Source of the DNA: Ga0077555 sp033764055
Lineage (GTDB): Bacteria > Pseudomonadota > Alphaproteobacteria > Rhizobiales > Hyphomicrobiaceae
Assembly: GCA_033764055.1 (NCBI GenBank)
Contig: JANRJI010000031.1
Span: 61,002-125,001 of the forward strand
DNA: 64,000 nucleotides
Reading direction: 5' to 3'
The notes under the pieces were generated by a model. The model searched no databases and was not told where the DNA came from. It saw nothing but the letters and a program-made list of their open reading frames with translations. Position numbers and translations under genes: made by a program. Positions 1-9,400 of this stretch are shown piece by piece. Position 1 is the stretch's first letter; each line of letters opens with the position of its first letter.

Positions 1-309
1 GCATCCGTCCCTCCCTCCTCGACCAGCGTCAGGGGTGCTAAACGCAGGTGACGCTAAAAGGCTCCCTCTGCCTCCCGCGACTTCACGAACGAATCAGGAG
101 TATAGCCCAGGAAGCTGGCGCGGCGCCAACAGCACGCAGCCGGTTTGACCCGAAAGATCTGGCCGGCAATTCCTCCCGAACGGACCCGGGCAGCAGCGCA
201 GCGTTCAACCCGGTCTGGCCGAACGGAAGCAGAGACGCGCGGCATGGCGGGCCCAGCCTCCGCGGGACGCAGCCCGGCTCCCTGTGTCTTCGATCGAGGT
301 CCCCCGGCT
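1..309. other. Left edge, no gene recognised
   Basis: The first 309 bases hold several open frames on both strands, but their translations are arginine- and proline-rich low-complexity sequence without recognisable motifs. None has a convincing ribosome binding site. I see no RNA gene, repeat or clear terminator here. The stretch lies downstream of the minus-strand flavin oxidoreductase. Confidence 0.5.
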
Positions 310-1488
310 TCAACCGACAGCACCGCCCATCGCCCCTTTGTGCTTCAGGCTCGCCTCGCTGCCGAGTGAATGGGGATGCAAAGGCGTGGCCATGGCGTGG
401 ACCGCAGGCAGCACGTCGCTGGCGAAGAGCTCGAGGCTCTTGCGTGCCTCGGCGGGATCCTTCGCGCCGTGCTGGGGGTGCACGATCAGGTACTCGAGGC
501 TGATCTGCCTCTGCACATGCGCAATCTTCTCGACGATCTCCTCCGGCGTGCCGATCAGGTGGCAATCCTCGGACAGGATGCTCTCGTCCTCGCGAAGCTC
601 GCGGCCCTGGCGAAAGACCTTGGCATAGTCCTCATATCCAGGCGCGTCGGCGAATGACGGCGCATTCCAGACGGCATAGTGATTACGCGCGGCCCAGCCC
701 TGCTCGGCGGCATGCTTCCTGGCACGCTCGAGCTCGGCTTTGTCGCGGCTGCAGTGAAGGTACATCATGCAGGTTGGCTGGTCAGGCGGCAGCCCTTTCT
801 GCCGGCGGATTGCGTTGAACTTGGCAACGCCCTTGGCCATCGTGTCGAGCGAGACCGCCGTCACGAACATCTGGCCGAGCCCCATGTCCGCAGCGACCTG
901 CATCGACGACGGCGTGTTGAAGGCACCCTTGATGTTGCGAAACAGCTCACCGCAATGGCGTGCCACCGGCCGCACCGTGGTCGGCGGCACCTGATAGTGC
1001 TTGCCCTGAAACTCGAAGCGGTCGGCCTCCGATCGCCGCAGGATCTCGATCATCTCGGCAAAGCGCTCCCGGGCCTCGCTCCGGTCGACGCCGAAGCCCG
1101 CATACTCGTGCGCCGAGATGCCCCGGCCGACACCGATGTGCAGACGTCGACCGCCCAGCAGCAGATCCAGCATCGCAATCTCGTGGGCGAGCTTCACCGG
1201 CTGCCACCAGGGCGCGACGATCACGGCCGTGCCCATGTCGATGCGGCGCGTTCGGCCCGCCCAGAAGGCCAGCCATTGCAGCGGATTGCCCTGCATGGAG
1301 TAGGGCGAGCCATAGTGCTCGGCGCACCAGATCGCGTCGTAGCCGAGCGGCTCGACCATGTCGCCGAGCTTCATGGTCTCGTCGTGGATGGCGACGTCGG
1401 ACGTCTCCGGCGCCATGGCATAGTTGCCCGCGAGCATTCGGTCCCAGTCGCGGTGGTTGTAGCTGGTGACCATCACTCCGACTTGCAT
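310..1488 (-). CDS. LLM-class flavin-dependent oxidoreductase (luciferase-like)
   Basis: A 392-residue protein of the bacterial luciferase-like monooxygenase superfamily, whose members use reduced FMN (or F420) to oxygenate small organic substrates in the cytoplasm. The N terminus MQVGVMVTSY, the AEHYG segment near residue 56 and HIGVGRGISAHEYAGFG near 117-133 are typical of the TIM-barrel fold. I chose the ATG at 1488 because AGGGAGG lies just upstream; the frame stays open further 5' but that part is low-complexity. The SDR gene starts divergently about 190 bases away, so the two may share a promoter region. The substrate cannot be told from sequence. Confidence 0.85.
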   Translation of the reverse strand: MQVGVMVTSYNHRDWDRMLAGNYAMAPETSDVAIHDETMKLGDMVEPLGYDAIWCAEHYGSPYSMQGNPLQWLAFWAGRTRRIDMGTAVIVAPWWQPVKLAHEIAMLDLLLGGRRLHIGVGRGISAHEYAGFGVDRSEARERFAEMIEILRRSEADRFEFQGKHYQVPPTTVRPVARHCGELFRNIKGAFNTPSSMQVAADMGLGQMFVTAVSLDTMAKGVAKFNAIRRQKGLPPDQPTCMMYLHCSRDKAELERARKHAAEQGWAARNHYAVWNAPSFADAPGYEDYAKVFRQGRELREDESILSEDCHLIGTPEEIVEKIAHVQRQISLEYLIVHPQHGAKDPAEARKSLELFASDVLPAVHAMATPLHPHSLGSEASLKHKGAMGGAVG

Positions 1489-1681
1489 GTGCGTGTCCCT
1501 CCCTGGCAGATGGCGGCGCTGGCCATCAGGCAAGCACCTGCGGCAGCCGCAAATCGACGTGCTCGATGATGGCGCGAAGTGCGGGCTGCGGGCAATCGAG
1601 GTTGCGCCCGGCCGTGACAGCCTTGTCCATCGACGGCTAGCCTCAGGCACCAATCAGGACCGGCGCAGGGGAGGAATGACG

Positions 1682-2545
1682 ATGGCCATAGAGGGCGCCG
1701 ACCAGTTCGGCTTCACGCCGGAGCAACTCGCCGAGCTGCCGACCGTCTACCGGGGCGACCTGTTCAAGGGACAGGTCGTGGCCGTAACGGGCGCCGGCAG
1801 CGGCTTCGGGCTCGCCATTGCGTGCCTGTTCGCGCGGCTCGGGGCGGACCTTGCCATCACGGGGCGGAACGACGAGCGAGTGCGCAAGGCTCGGGCGTTT
1901 CTCGAAAGCTTCGGTGGCCGGGTCGAAAGCTGGCTGTTCAATATCCGCGATGCCGACGCGGACACGCGCTTCATCGCCGAGGTGTGGGAGCGGCTCGGGC
2001 GCCTCGACGTGATCGTCAACAATGCGGGCGGCCAGTTCCCGCAGGCCGCGATCGACTTCAAGCCGAAGGGCTGGAACGCCGTCATCGACAACAACCTCAA
2101 TGGCACCTGGTACATGATGCAGGCCGCAGCCCGGGAGTGGGTGGCGCGCGGCACCGGCGGCAACATCGTCAACATCGTCGCCGATTTCTGGCGGGGCATG
2201 CCCGGCATTGCGCACACTGCGGCGGCGCGGGCTGGCGTCACCTATGCCTCGAAGACGGTGGCCGTGGAGTGGGCACCGCACTGCATCCGCGTCAATTGCG
2301 TGGCGCCGGGTTGCCTCGAGACGTCGGGCTTTGCGCATTATCCGCCGGAAGGCGCCGCCACCTACAAGGAGGCCAATCCGATGAAGCGGGTCGGCGACGC
2401 CTGGGACGTGGCCGAGGCGTGCGTTTACCTCGCGGCCCCATCGGGCAAGTTCATCACTGGCGAGGTGCTCACTGTCGACGGCGGCCAGCAGCTCTGGGGC
2501 GATCCCTGGCCGACGGGCCGACCCGAGTGGTTCAAGCTCGGCTGA
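1682..2545 (+). CDS. SDR-family protein with non-canonical active site
   Basis: A 287-residue short-chain dehydrogenase/reductase fold protein. The nucleotide-binding motif TGAGSGFG (residues 36-43) and the structural NNAG (113-116) are intact, and the C terminus ends in the usual TGEVLTVDGG region. The catalytic Tyr-x3-Lys is missing: counting back 13 residues from the conserved E of AVEW (E196), the Lys position holds R183 and the Tyr position holds T179. A nearby YASK (188-191) has the wrong spacing and register. The catalytic Ser is also not evident. This layout resembles 2,4-dienoyl-CoA-reductase-like SDRs, which lack the Tyr, but those keep Lys. GGGGAGG at 1668-1674 sits 7 bases before the ATG at 1682 but only 1 base before the in-frame ATG at 1676, so 1682 is preferred. 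Confidence 0.85.
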   Translation: MAIEGADQFGFTPEQLAELPTVYRGDLFKGQVVAVTGAGSGFGLAIACLFARLGADLAITGRNDERVRKARAFLESFGGRVESWLFNIRDADADTRFIAEVWERLGRLDVIVNNAGGQFPQAAIDFKPKGWNAVIDNNLNGTWYMMQAAAREWVARGTGGNIVNIVADFWRGMPGIAHTAAARAGVTYASKTVAVEWAPHCIRVNCVAPGCLETSGFAHYPPEGAATYKEANPMKRVGDAWDVAEACVYLAAPSGKFITGEVLTVDGGQQLWGDPWPTGRPEWFKLG

Positions 2546-2572
2546 CGGGCCCGTTCCGACGCGACAGCGGGA

Positions 2573-4090
2573 CTAACCGGTCCTGGCCGCCAGCGCGCCC
2601 AGATGGGCCGCAAGCCACCCCTCGAGGTCGCGCTGCTCGGTGGGGGTGAATCGCAAGCCGAGCTTGCTGCGGCGCCAGAGGATGTCCTCGGCGGTACGGG
2701 CCCATTCCTCGCGCACGAGCCAGGCGACCTCGCGCTCGGTGAGGTCGGCGCCGAACCGGTGGCCAAGGTCGGTGAGGCTGCGGCTGCCGGCGAGCAACTC
2801 GCCCGCGCGTGTGCCGTAGGCCCGGGCAAGCCGATGGACGAGGCCGGCGGGCAGCTCCGGATGCTCGCGGTATAAGGAGGCAACGAGCGCTTCGATCCCA
2901 TCGACCGGAAAGTCGCCACCGGGCAGGACGGCACCGCGCGTCCACGCCTTGCCGGCATTCGGCAGCCATGGCGCGAGGCGTTCCATGGCTGCCTCGGCGA
3001 GGCGCCGATAGGTCGTGATCTTGCCTCCGAACACGCTGAGCACGGGAGCCTCTCCGCCGGCACCATCGAGCTCCAGCATGAAGTCCCGCGTCACCTCCTG
3101 GGCCGCCGAGCTGCCATCATCGTAGAGAGATCGGACGCCGGCGTAGCTCCACACGACGTCTGCCGGGGCCACGGGCTTCGCGAGCCAGGCGCTGACAGAG
3201 GCGCACAGATAGGCGATTTCGTCAGGGCTGGCCGCGATGCCTCGGGGATCGCCGGTGAAGTCGACGTCCGTGGTGCCGACCAGCGTGAAATCCCGCTCAT
3301 AAGGGATCGCGAAAACGACGCGGCGATCCGGATTCTGGAAGATGTAGGCGCGCTCGTGAGCAAAGAGGCGTGGCACGACGATATGGCTGCCCTTGACGAG
3401 ACGCGCGCGTGAGCGTCCCGAGCCGGCGATGCGGCTGGCCAGGGCTTCCCCGACCCACGGTCCCGCGGCGTTGACAAGCACACGAGCGGCGACCGTCGAA
3501 GTCCTGCCGGCCACGCGGTCATACAGCTCGATCGTCCAATGACCGCCCTCCCGGCCGGCGCGCACCACTTCGCAGCGCACCCGGACGTCGGCACCGCGGC
3601 GGGCCGCGTCGACCGCGTTGAGGACGACGAGACGGGCGTCGTCAACCCAGCAATCCGAATACTCGAAGGCCCGCCGCAAGCCCGCCCGCAAGGGAGCGCC
3701 TGCCGGATCGCTGCGCAAGTCGAGGGCGCGCGAGCCAGGGAGCAGGCGCCGACTGCCGAGATAGTCGTAGAGGAGAAGACCCAGCCGGATGAGGGGGGCG
3801 GGTCGCGCGCCGGCCGCATGGGGCAAAACGAACCTGAGCGGCCAGACGATATGGGGCGCCATCGCCCAAATGACCTCGCGCTCGGCAAGCGCCTCGGCGA
3901 CGAGCCGGAAGTCGTAGCTCTCGAGGTAGCGGAGGCCGCCGTGGATCAGCTTCGTCGACGCCGACGATGTGCCGCTGGCAAGGTCGGCCGCCTCGGCCAA
4001 CAGCACGCTTAGGCCACGTCCGGAGGCATCGCGTGCTATGCCGCTGCCGTTGATGCCGCCGCCAATGATGGCTATGTCGTAGATGGCCAT
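2573..4090 (-). CDS. glpD: Aerobic glycerol-3-phosphate dehydrogenase
   Basis: A 505-residue FAD enzyme that oxidises sn-glycerol 3-phosphate to dihydroxyacetone phosphate at the inner membrane and feeds electrons to quinone. The N-terminal dinucleotide motif IIGGGINGSG (residues 8-17) and the STKLIHGGLRYLE segment (45-57) are hallmarks of GlpD. The C-terminal helical DAO_C region is present, and the length matches the roughly 500 residues usual for the family. An upstream in-frame TTG at 4111 is possible, but the ATG at 4090 gives the standard N terminus. No glpF, glpK or glpR is adjacent, so it stands alone. It converges with the SDR gene, leaving only about 27 bases between stops. Confidence 0.93.
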   Translation of the reverse strand: MAIYDIAIIGGGINGSGIARDASGRGLSVLLAEAADLASGTSSASTKLIHGGLRYLESYDFRLVAEALAEREVIWAMAPHIVWPLRFVLPHAAGARPAPLIRLGLLLYDYLGSRRLLPGSRALDLRSDPAGAPLRAGLRRAFEYSDCWVDDARLVVLNAVDAARRGADVRVRCEVVRAGREGGHWTIELYDRVAGRTSTVAARVLVNAAGPWVGEALASRIAGSGRSRARLVKGSHIVVPRLFAHERAYIFQNPDRRVVFAIPYERDFTLVGTTDVDFTGDPRGIAASPDEIAYLCASVSAWLAKPVAPADVVWSYAGVRSLYDDGSSAAQEVTRDFMLELDGAGGEAPVLSVFGGKITTYRRLAEAAMERLAPWLPNAGKAWTRGAVLPGGDFPVDGIEALVASLYREHPELPAGLVHRLARAYGTRAGELLAGSRSLTDLGHRFGADLTEREVAWLVREEWARTAEDILWRRSKLGLRFTPTEQRDLEGWLAAHLGALAARTG

Positions 4091-4242
4091 GGGGGACTGC
4101 CTAGCGGCCAAGCGCCTCGCAACGCCAGCCGTGGCTGCTTCCCGTCGGCGCCTTCAGCTCGAGCCACCGGGTCATTGGCGGCGCCCGACGATCGGGACAC
4201 CGCACAATGGCGCCCTGGCAACGATCGCCCGCGGCCGGCGCC

Positions 4243-4743
4243 TCACGAGGCCGCGCCGTTCGCTCCGGCTGGCAGCGGCACCTCGGGGCGCTGGACGCCG
4301 CCCGTCGGATCGTCCATCCGGCGCGACTTGCCCTCGAAGAAGGCACCCTGCTCGATCGCCAGTTGACTGTGGAAGATATCGCCCTCCACCTTGCTCGACG
4401 ATTGCAGCACAACGCGCTTGCCGCGGATCGACCCCATCACGCTGCCGCGCACGATGACCTCGTCGGCGATGATGCCCCCCGTGATGCGCGCGCTTTCACC
4501 GACCACGATATTGGCTGCGTGCAAGTCGCCCTGCACCTCACCGTCGATCTGGATCTCGCCTTTGGAGATCAGATTGCCGATCACGGCCAGGTCGGCACCG
4601 ATGCGGGATTCCCCGCCTTTGGCCGTCACCGGTCGAGCCATGGTCGGCATGGGGCTCGGCATCGGACCGCTCGGTGGAGCGGGCGGTGTCGTCCGGCCGA
4701 GATCGAACGCCGTCGGCTCTTTGTCGGGCTTCTTCGTGAACAT
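4243..4743 (-). CDS. Bactofilin-family polymer-forming cytoskeletal protein
   Basis: A 166-residue protein with a proline-rich N-terminal tail (about residues 1-44), a central right-handed beta-helix of repeats rich in Val, Ile and Gly (about 45-135), and a short disordered C terminus. This is the bactofilin (BacA/CcmA) layout; such proteins polymerise without nucleotide and place cell-wall enzymes or shape determinants at the membrane. The run from GADLAVIGNLISKGEIQIDG to GDIFHSQLAIEQGAFFEG is characteristic. The LytM/M23 peptidase gene that often accompanies bactofilins is not present in the window. Confidence 0.88.
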   Translation of the reverse strand: MFTKKPDKEPTAFDLGRTTPPAPPSGPMPSPMPTMARPVTAKGGESRIGADLAVIGNLISKGEIQIDGEVQGDLHAANIVVGESARITGGIIADEVIVRGSVMGSIRGKRVVLQSSSKVEGDIFHSQLAIEQGAFFEGKSRRMDDPTGGVQRPEVPLPAGANGAAS

Positions 4744-4948
4744 GACTCGAACTCCCCATTACAGCCGCCACGGTGACGCCCGGCTGCAATTTTCCCTCCG
4801 GAAGCAAGGCGGCGGCTGCCCGTCCGGCACACGTGATGGACCGGGCACAGCACCGTCGGATGACGTTCGTGATTAACATATAAGTCGGGACAGGTCACCG
4901 GCGGGCGCGGAAAAAGACGACCTGTGTCACCATCGCACTGCCGGACTG

Positions 4949-5809
4949 TCAGGCGGGGCGTCCGATTCGCACCAGGGGCTTGTAGAAGCCGGGCGTCAGT
5001 CCTGCCTCGGCTCGGGCCCGATCGTTGAACGGGGGTTTGACGGGCCCCCGGAAGTGCCGCCGCACGAGATCGTGGAATGTGGGCTCCGGTGCGAGTGCGG
5101 ACCGCTCGCATAGGTACCGGAACCATTTGGCCCCGCAGGCCACGTGGCGCTTCTCGTCGCGATAGATGACATCCAGCACACCCGCCGATCCACTGTCCCC
5201 GGCCTCCTCGAGGCTCGCGATCATGGCCGGGCTGACATCGAGCCCTCGCGCCTCGAGCACGAGTGGCACGACCGCGATGCGGGCGATGAGACTGCTGCCT
5301 GTCGCCTGGGCGGCCTGCCACAGGCCATCGTGGGCGGGAAGGTCGCCGTAGGCGGCACCGAGCTCGGCAAGCCGCTTAGAGACAAGCAGGAAGTGCGCGG
5401 CCTCCTCTGCACCCACCTGGACCCAGTCGTCGAAAAACGCTCGCGGCATCGGCTCGAAGGCGAAACGCCCGACGAGGTCCCAGGTCATGTCGACGGCATT
5501 CAACTCGATGTGGGCCAGAGAATGCAGCAGCGCGATCCGCCCCCGCTCGCCATGCACCGATCGCTTCGGCATGTCCCGCGGGGGCAGGAGCACCGGATGG
5601 ATCGGGCGACCGGGGCGGTCGGGCATCGGCTCGGCAATGCTTAGCTGGCCGAGCGACAGGTCCCCGCCATGCCAAGCCGCCGCCGTCGCGGCAGCCCGCC
5701 GGGCCTTTTCGAGCGGGTCCGATGCGACCACGACAGCCCTGGCGCCCGCGGCGAGGCTGGCCGGCCGCCAGCCGTCATTCGGGTCGATTCCACCCCGGCC
5801 CGATGTCAT
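4949..5809 (-). CDS. DUF455 family ferritin-like protein
   Basis: A 286-residue protein of the DUF455 (COG2833) family, a ferritin-like four-helix fold related to diiron proteins. Likely metal-ligand motifs are AHIELNA, GAEEAAHF and RDEKRHVACG, which fit two E/D-x-x-H helices. Molecular function is not established for the family. The start codon overlaps the stop of the upstream peroxiredoxin gene (shared ATGA at 5806-5809), so the two are translationally coupled. That pairing hints at a role connected with oxidative stress or metal handling, which is inference. Confidence 0.82.
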   Translation of the reverse strand: MTSGRGGIDPNDGWRPASLAAGARAVVVASDPLEKARRAAATAAAWHGGDLSLGQLSIAEPMPDRPGRPIHPVLLPPRDMPKRSVHGERGRIALLHSLAHIELNAVDMTWDLVGRFAFEPMPRAFFDDWVQVGAEEAAHFLLVSKRLAELGAAYGDLPAHDGLWQAAQATGSSLIARIAVVPLVLEARGLDVSPAMIASLEEAGDSGSAGVLDVIYRDEKRHVACGAKWFRYLCERSALAPEPTFHDLVRRHFRGPVKPPFNDRARAEAGLTPGFYKPLVRIGRPA

Positions 5810-6276
5810 GCCTCGGTCAACGCCTTGGCGGCGGCCAGCACCTCCTCGGCGTGTCCCGGCACCTTCACCTTGCGCCAGACCCGCGCCACGTTGCCTTTGG
5901 CATCGATCAGAAAGGTCGAGCGATCGACGCCCATGTACTTGCGCCCGTACATGGATTTCTCGACCCATGCGCCGTAGGCCTCGATCGTCTTGCGTTCCTC
6001 GTCGGCCGCGAGATCGATGCCGAGACCGTACTTGGCGCGGAACTTGGCGTGGCTGGCGACGCTGTCGGGCGAGATGCCGATCACCCGGATGCCGGCTGCG
6101 GCAAATGCGCCGGCCAGCGCCGTGAACGCCTGCGCCTCCTTGGTGCACCCGGTGGTATCGTCCTTGGGGTAGAAATAGACGACGACCGGTTTCCCTCTCA
6201 GCTTGGATAGCTTTACGGTCTGGCCGCTATCGGTCGGCAGATCGAAATCCGGGGCCTTGCGCCCTTCCTCGGCCAT
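5806..6276 (-). CDS. bcp: Thiol peroxidase, BCP/PrxQ-type peroxiredoxin
   Basis: A 156-residue cytoplasmic peroxiredoxin that reduces hydroperoxides. The active-site segment is DDTTGCTKEAQAF with peroxidatic Cys44; most homologues read TPGCT. C44 is the only cysteine in the protein, so the second cysteine found five residues later in E. coli BCP is absent and recycling must use an external thiol. The ATG at 6276 is preceded by AAAGGAAGG. The gene overlaps DUF455 by 4 bases and is divergent from the large YhdP-like gene. Confidence 0.92.
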   Translation of the reverse strand: MAEEGRKAPDFDLPTDSGQTVKLSKLRGKPVVVYFYPKDDTTGCTKEAQAFTALAGAFAAAGIRVIGISPDSVASHAKFRAKYGLGIDLAADEERKTIEAYGAWVEKSMYGRKYMGVDRSTFLIDAKGNVARVWRKVKVPGHAEEVLAAAKALTEA

Positions 6277-6463
6277 GCGTGCCTTCCTTTCGTCTCTTTT
6301 CGGCTGGAGATGCTGTGATCGACGTAGTCGAGACTTGAGCGCTTTGCCAGAGGGCTTCGCCCGGCCGAGGGGACGGCCGTGGAGGCCTCGGGCGGGCAAC
6401 CTCGGTGCCGCTCGCAGATACGCGCCGGGCACGACGTCGGATTTGAGGTCTGGGGGAGAGGGC

Positions 6464-9400
6464 GTGGCTTCTTGGGGTGACGGCAGCGACCCGGGCCAGG
6501 GCCGACGGCATATCGTGCCGCCGCCGGAAGCTCCGCGCCCCACGAGCCCTGCACCGCTCCAGCCCCGGACAAGACCACCCGACCTGCCGAGGTCCGGTTC
6601 TTTGCGATTGCCGCGCCCCGAGGCAGAGCCCGGGCCACCGCCGATGCTCGCCTCGCCAACACGGTTTCCGGGAAGGCTCCTGGCGATCGTCCGCCGTCCG
6701 GCAAAGTGGTGCGCCTGGACGGTCGCCACCGTAGGGCCGTTGCTGCTGCTGGCGGTGGGTCTGGTCTATATCAAGCTGCTGTTCGGCTCGATTCCGCTCC
6801 AGTTCGTCGTCACCCCCATTCGCCATGCCATCGCGGCCGATCTCCCCGGGATCAGCATCGCCATCGAGGACGCGGCCCTGCACCGCGCACCGGATGGGTC
6901 GCTCGAGCTCCGCCTGGCGGACATGCGGCTCGCCGAGACCTACGGGACAGCCGTCGCTCGGGCCACCGAGGCGATCGTCGGGTTGGATCTCGCGGCGCTC
7001 TGGCGGGGCCGAATCGCGCCTTCACGCCTCGTCCTCGTCGAGCCGCGCATCGTGCTACTCGGCGAGGGTGACACAAGCGCCTCTGCCCTGGGTTCGGGTG
7101 CCCGAGATGCGGTATCGCCTGAACGTGTTGCGACCTCGCAGGCGATGCCACAAGAGCCTCCTCGCCCCACGGCCGGTACAGCGGCACCCGCACCAGCGAC
7201 GGCTGGCCTTCCGCTTCCTCCCGTGCGCCGGCTCGCAGAGGCGCTGGCCCGGCTGCGGCGCGGCGACGAGGTGGCCTCGGGCATCAGGAAAGTCGGCCTG
7301 CGCAACGCCTCTCTGATCATCGAAAGCCACGGCCGGCGTGCGCTCTGGACGGTCCCAACCCTCGAGATGAACCTCGATCATCGCTCGAAACGAAGCGTGA
7401 TCACAGGCGACGGAGTGATCGCGTCCGGGGGCGAGCCCTGGTCGCTATCCTTCCGGCTCGAGGACTCCGACAAGGCCCGCAGCCTGCGTCTGGAGACGAC
7501 GGTGACGGGCCTTGTGCCCCGTTCGTTGGCACGCAATCTGCCGCAACTGTCGCTCCTCGCCTCGTTGGACATGCCGGCCTCGATCCGCGGCGACATGGAG
7601 CTGACCCAGTCCGGCGACGTGGTCGGGGGACGCTTCGATGTGGCGCTGGGGAAAGGCAGCATCCGCCTGTCCTCCGTGAGCGACGTGACCCTCGGCCTCG
7701 ACAGTGGGCGGCTGGTGCTCGCATGGGACGGCCCGTCTGGTCGCGTCGACCTGGCCCCGAGCCAGATCCAGCTCGACGGCAGCTATATCCGGATCGCCGG
7801 CCAGATGGTGCCGGTAGCCGATGCGATCGGGCAGCGTGGCTTCGAGGTGGAGGTTCGCGCGATCGACGGCGCGATCGCCAACGAGCCCGGCGCTCCACCG
7901 CTCGCCATCGAGCGGCTGACCGTCAAGAGCCGCACTTGGCCGGACGTCGGCGCGACGGAGGTGGTCGGCTTCGCGTTCAAGGCTGGCGGCGCCGAGATAA
8001 CGGCGACCGGCGATTTCAGCGGTGCGGGTGACAGGGCGTCGACGCGGCTCGAGGGCCGTGTCGGAGCGATGAGCGCGGCGACCCTCAAATCGGCGTGGCC
8101 GACAACGCTGGCGCCGACGCTGCGCTCCAAGGTGGCGCAGGCGCTGCTTGACGGCGAGATCAAGGGCGGCACCTTCGTCATGGCATCAGGCCTCGCCCAC
8201 GGTGCCATCGACGGGCGGCGGGACGCCGCCGCTGGCCGTCTCTCTCTCGCCATCGAGGCCGCCAACCTCGCCATCGCCGCGATGCCCGGCTACAGCCCCC
8301 TGATCGTCCCGCGGGCCCTGCTCCGCACCGAGGGACGGGCTCTCGAGATCACCGTGCCCGAGGCCCATATCGATGCTCCGACGGCGCGACAGCGCGTCAC
8401 CTTCAGGTCGACCCGCATTTCCATTCCTGCGACCGACCAGCCGCGACCGGTCGCGGAGTTCGAGACCAGGGCCCAGGGCCCATTGGCGGCGCTTATCGAG
8501 ATCGCCGCTCGGGAGCAGATTGGGCTGCTCAAGTCCGGGGCCCTTCCGGCGGGCACCGACGGCAAGGTGGAAGCGCACCTTCGCGGCAGCGTGCCGCTGG
8601 CCGAGAGCATCGACCCGGCTGGCGTGCGCTACGAGGGCAAGCTGCGTGTGACCGACGGGCGCGTGCCCGATGCCTTCGGAACGCATGATATCACGGGGGC
8701 CTCGTTCACGGTCGGTGCCACGGAAAAGGCCATCGACGTCAAGGGAGAGTTGCTGCTCGCCGGCGTCCTTGCCAAGGCCGGTGGCCAGTGGATCATGGGC
8801 GAGAGCCTCGACCGCCAGTCGCCGATGCGGATCACGGCGCGCCTGGACAATGCCGACCGGCGCCAGCTCGGGCTCGAGATCGACGGGCTCGTCCAGGGCG
8901 AGGTGCCGGTCGAGATCGAGGTGGCGCCCGGCGACGCCGACCGGAGCAGGGTGACGGTCGAAGCCGACCTGACCGGAGCGGAGCTGATGCTCGACGGCGT
9001 CGCATGGAAGAAGCCAGCCGGTCGCGCCGCCCGGCTGTCCTTCGAGGTGGTGAGGCCGCGGGCCGGAAAAGGTCTCGAGCTGCAGAACTTCAAGATCGCG
9101 GGCGACACCATCACCGTCGACGGCTTGGTGCAGATCGGGCCGGACAACAAGGTGCAGGCCTACCGCTTCCCCGGCTTCTCGCTGAACGTGGTGAGCAACC
9201 TCGAGGTCGAGGGCCGGCGTCGCGACCAGGTGTGGGAGGTGAAGGCGCGGGGCAAGACGTTCGATGCGACCTCGCTACTGCGCACTCACCTGACCTTCGG
9301 CCAGGGGGGCAGGCGCACTCAAGCCCGCCCGCCGACGCGGAAGGGTATCGATCTCGAGGCGACCATCGATACGGTGTTGGGGCTCGGCGAGGTGTCGATG

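Noticed and set aside
2243..2254. YASK as the catalytic motif of the SDR protein
   Set aside because: It is Y-x2-K, not Y-x3-K, and lies several residues downstream of the active-site register when counted from the conserved Glu in AVEW.
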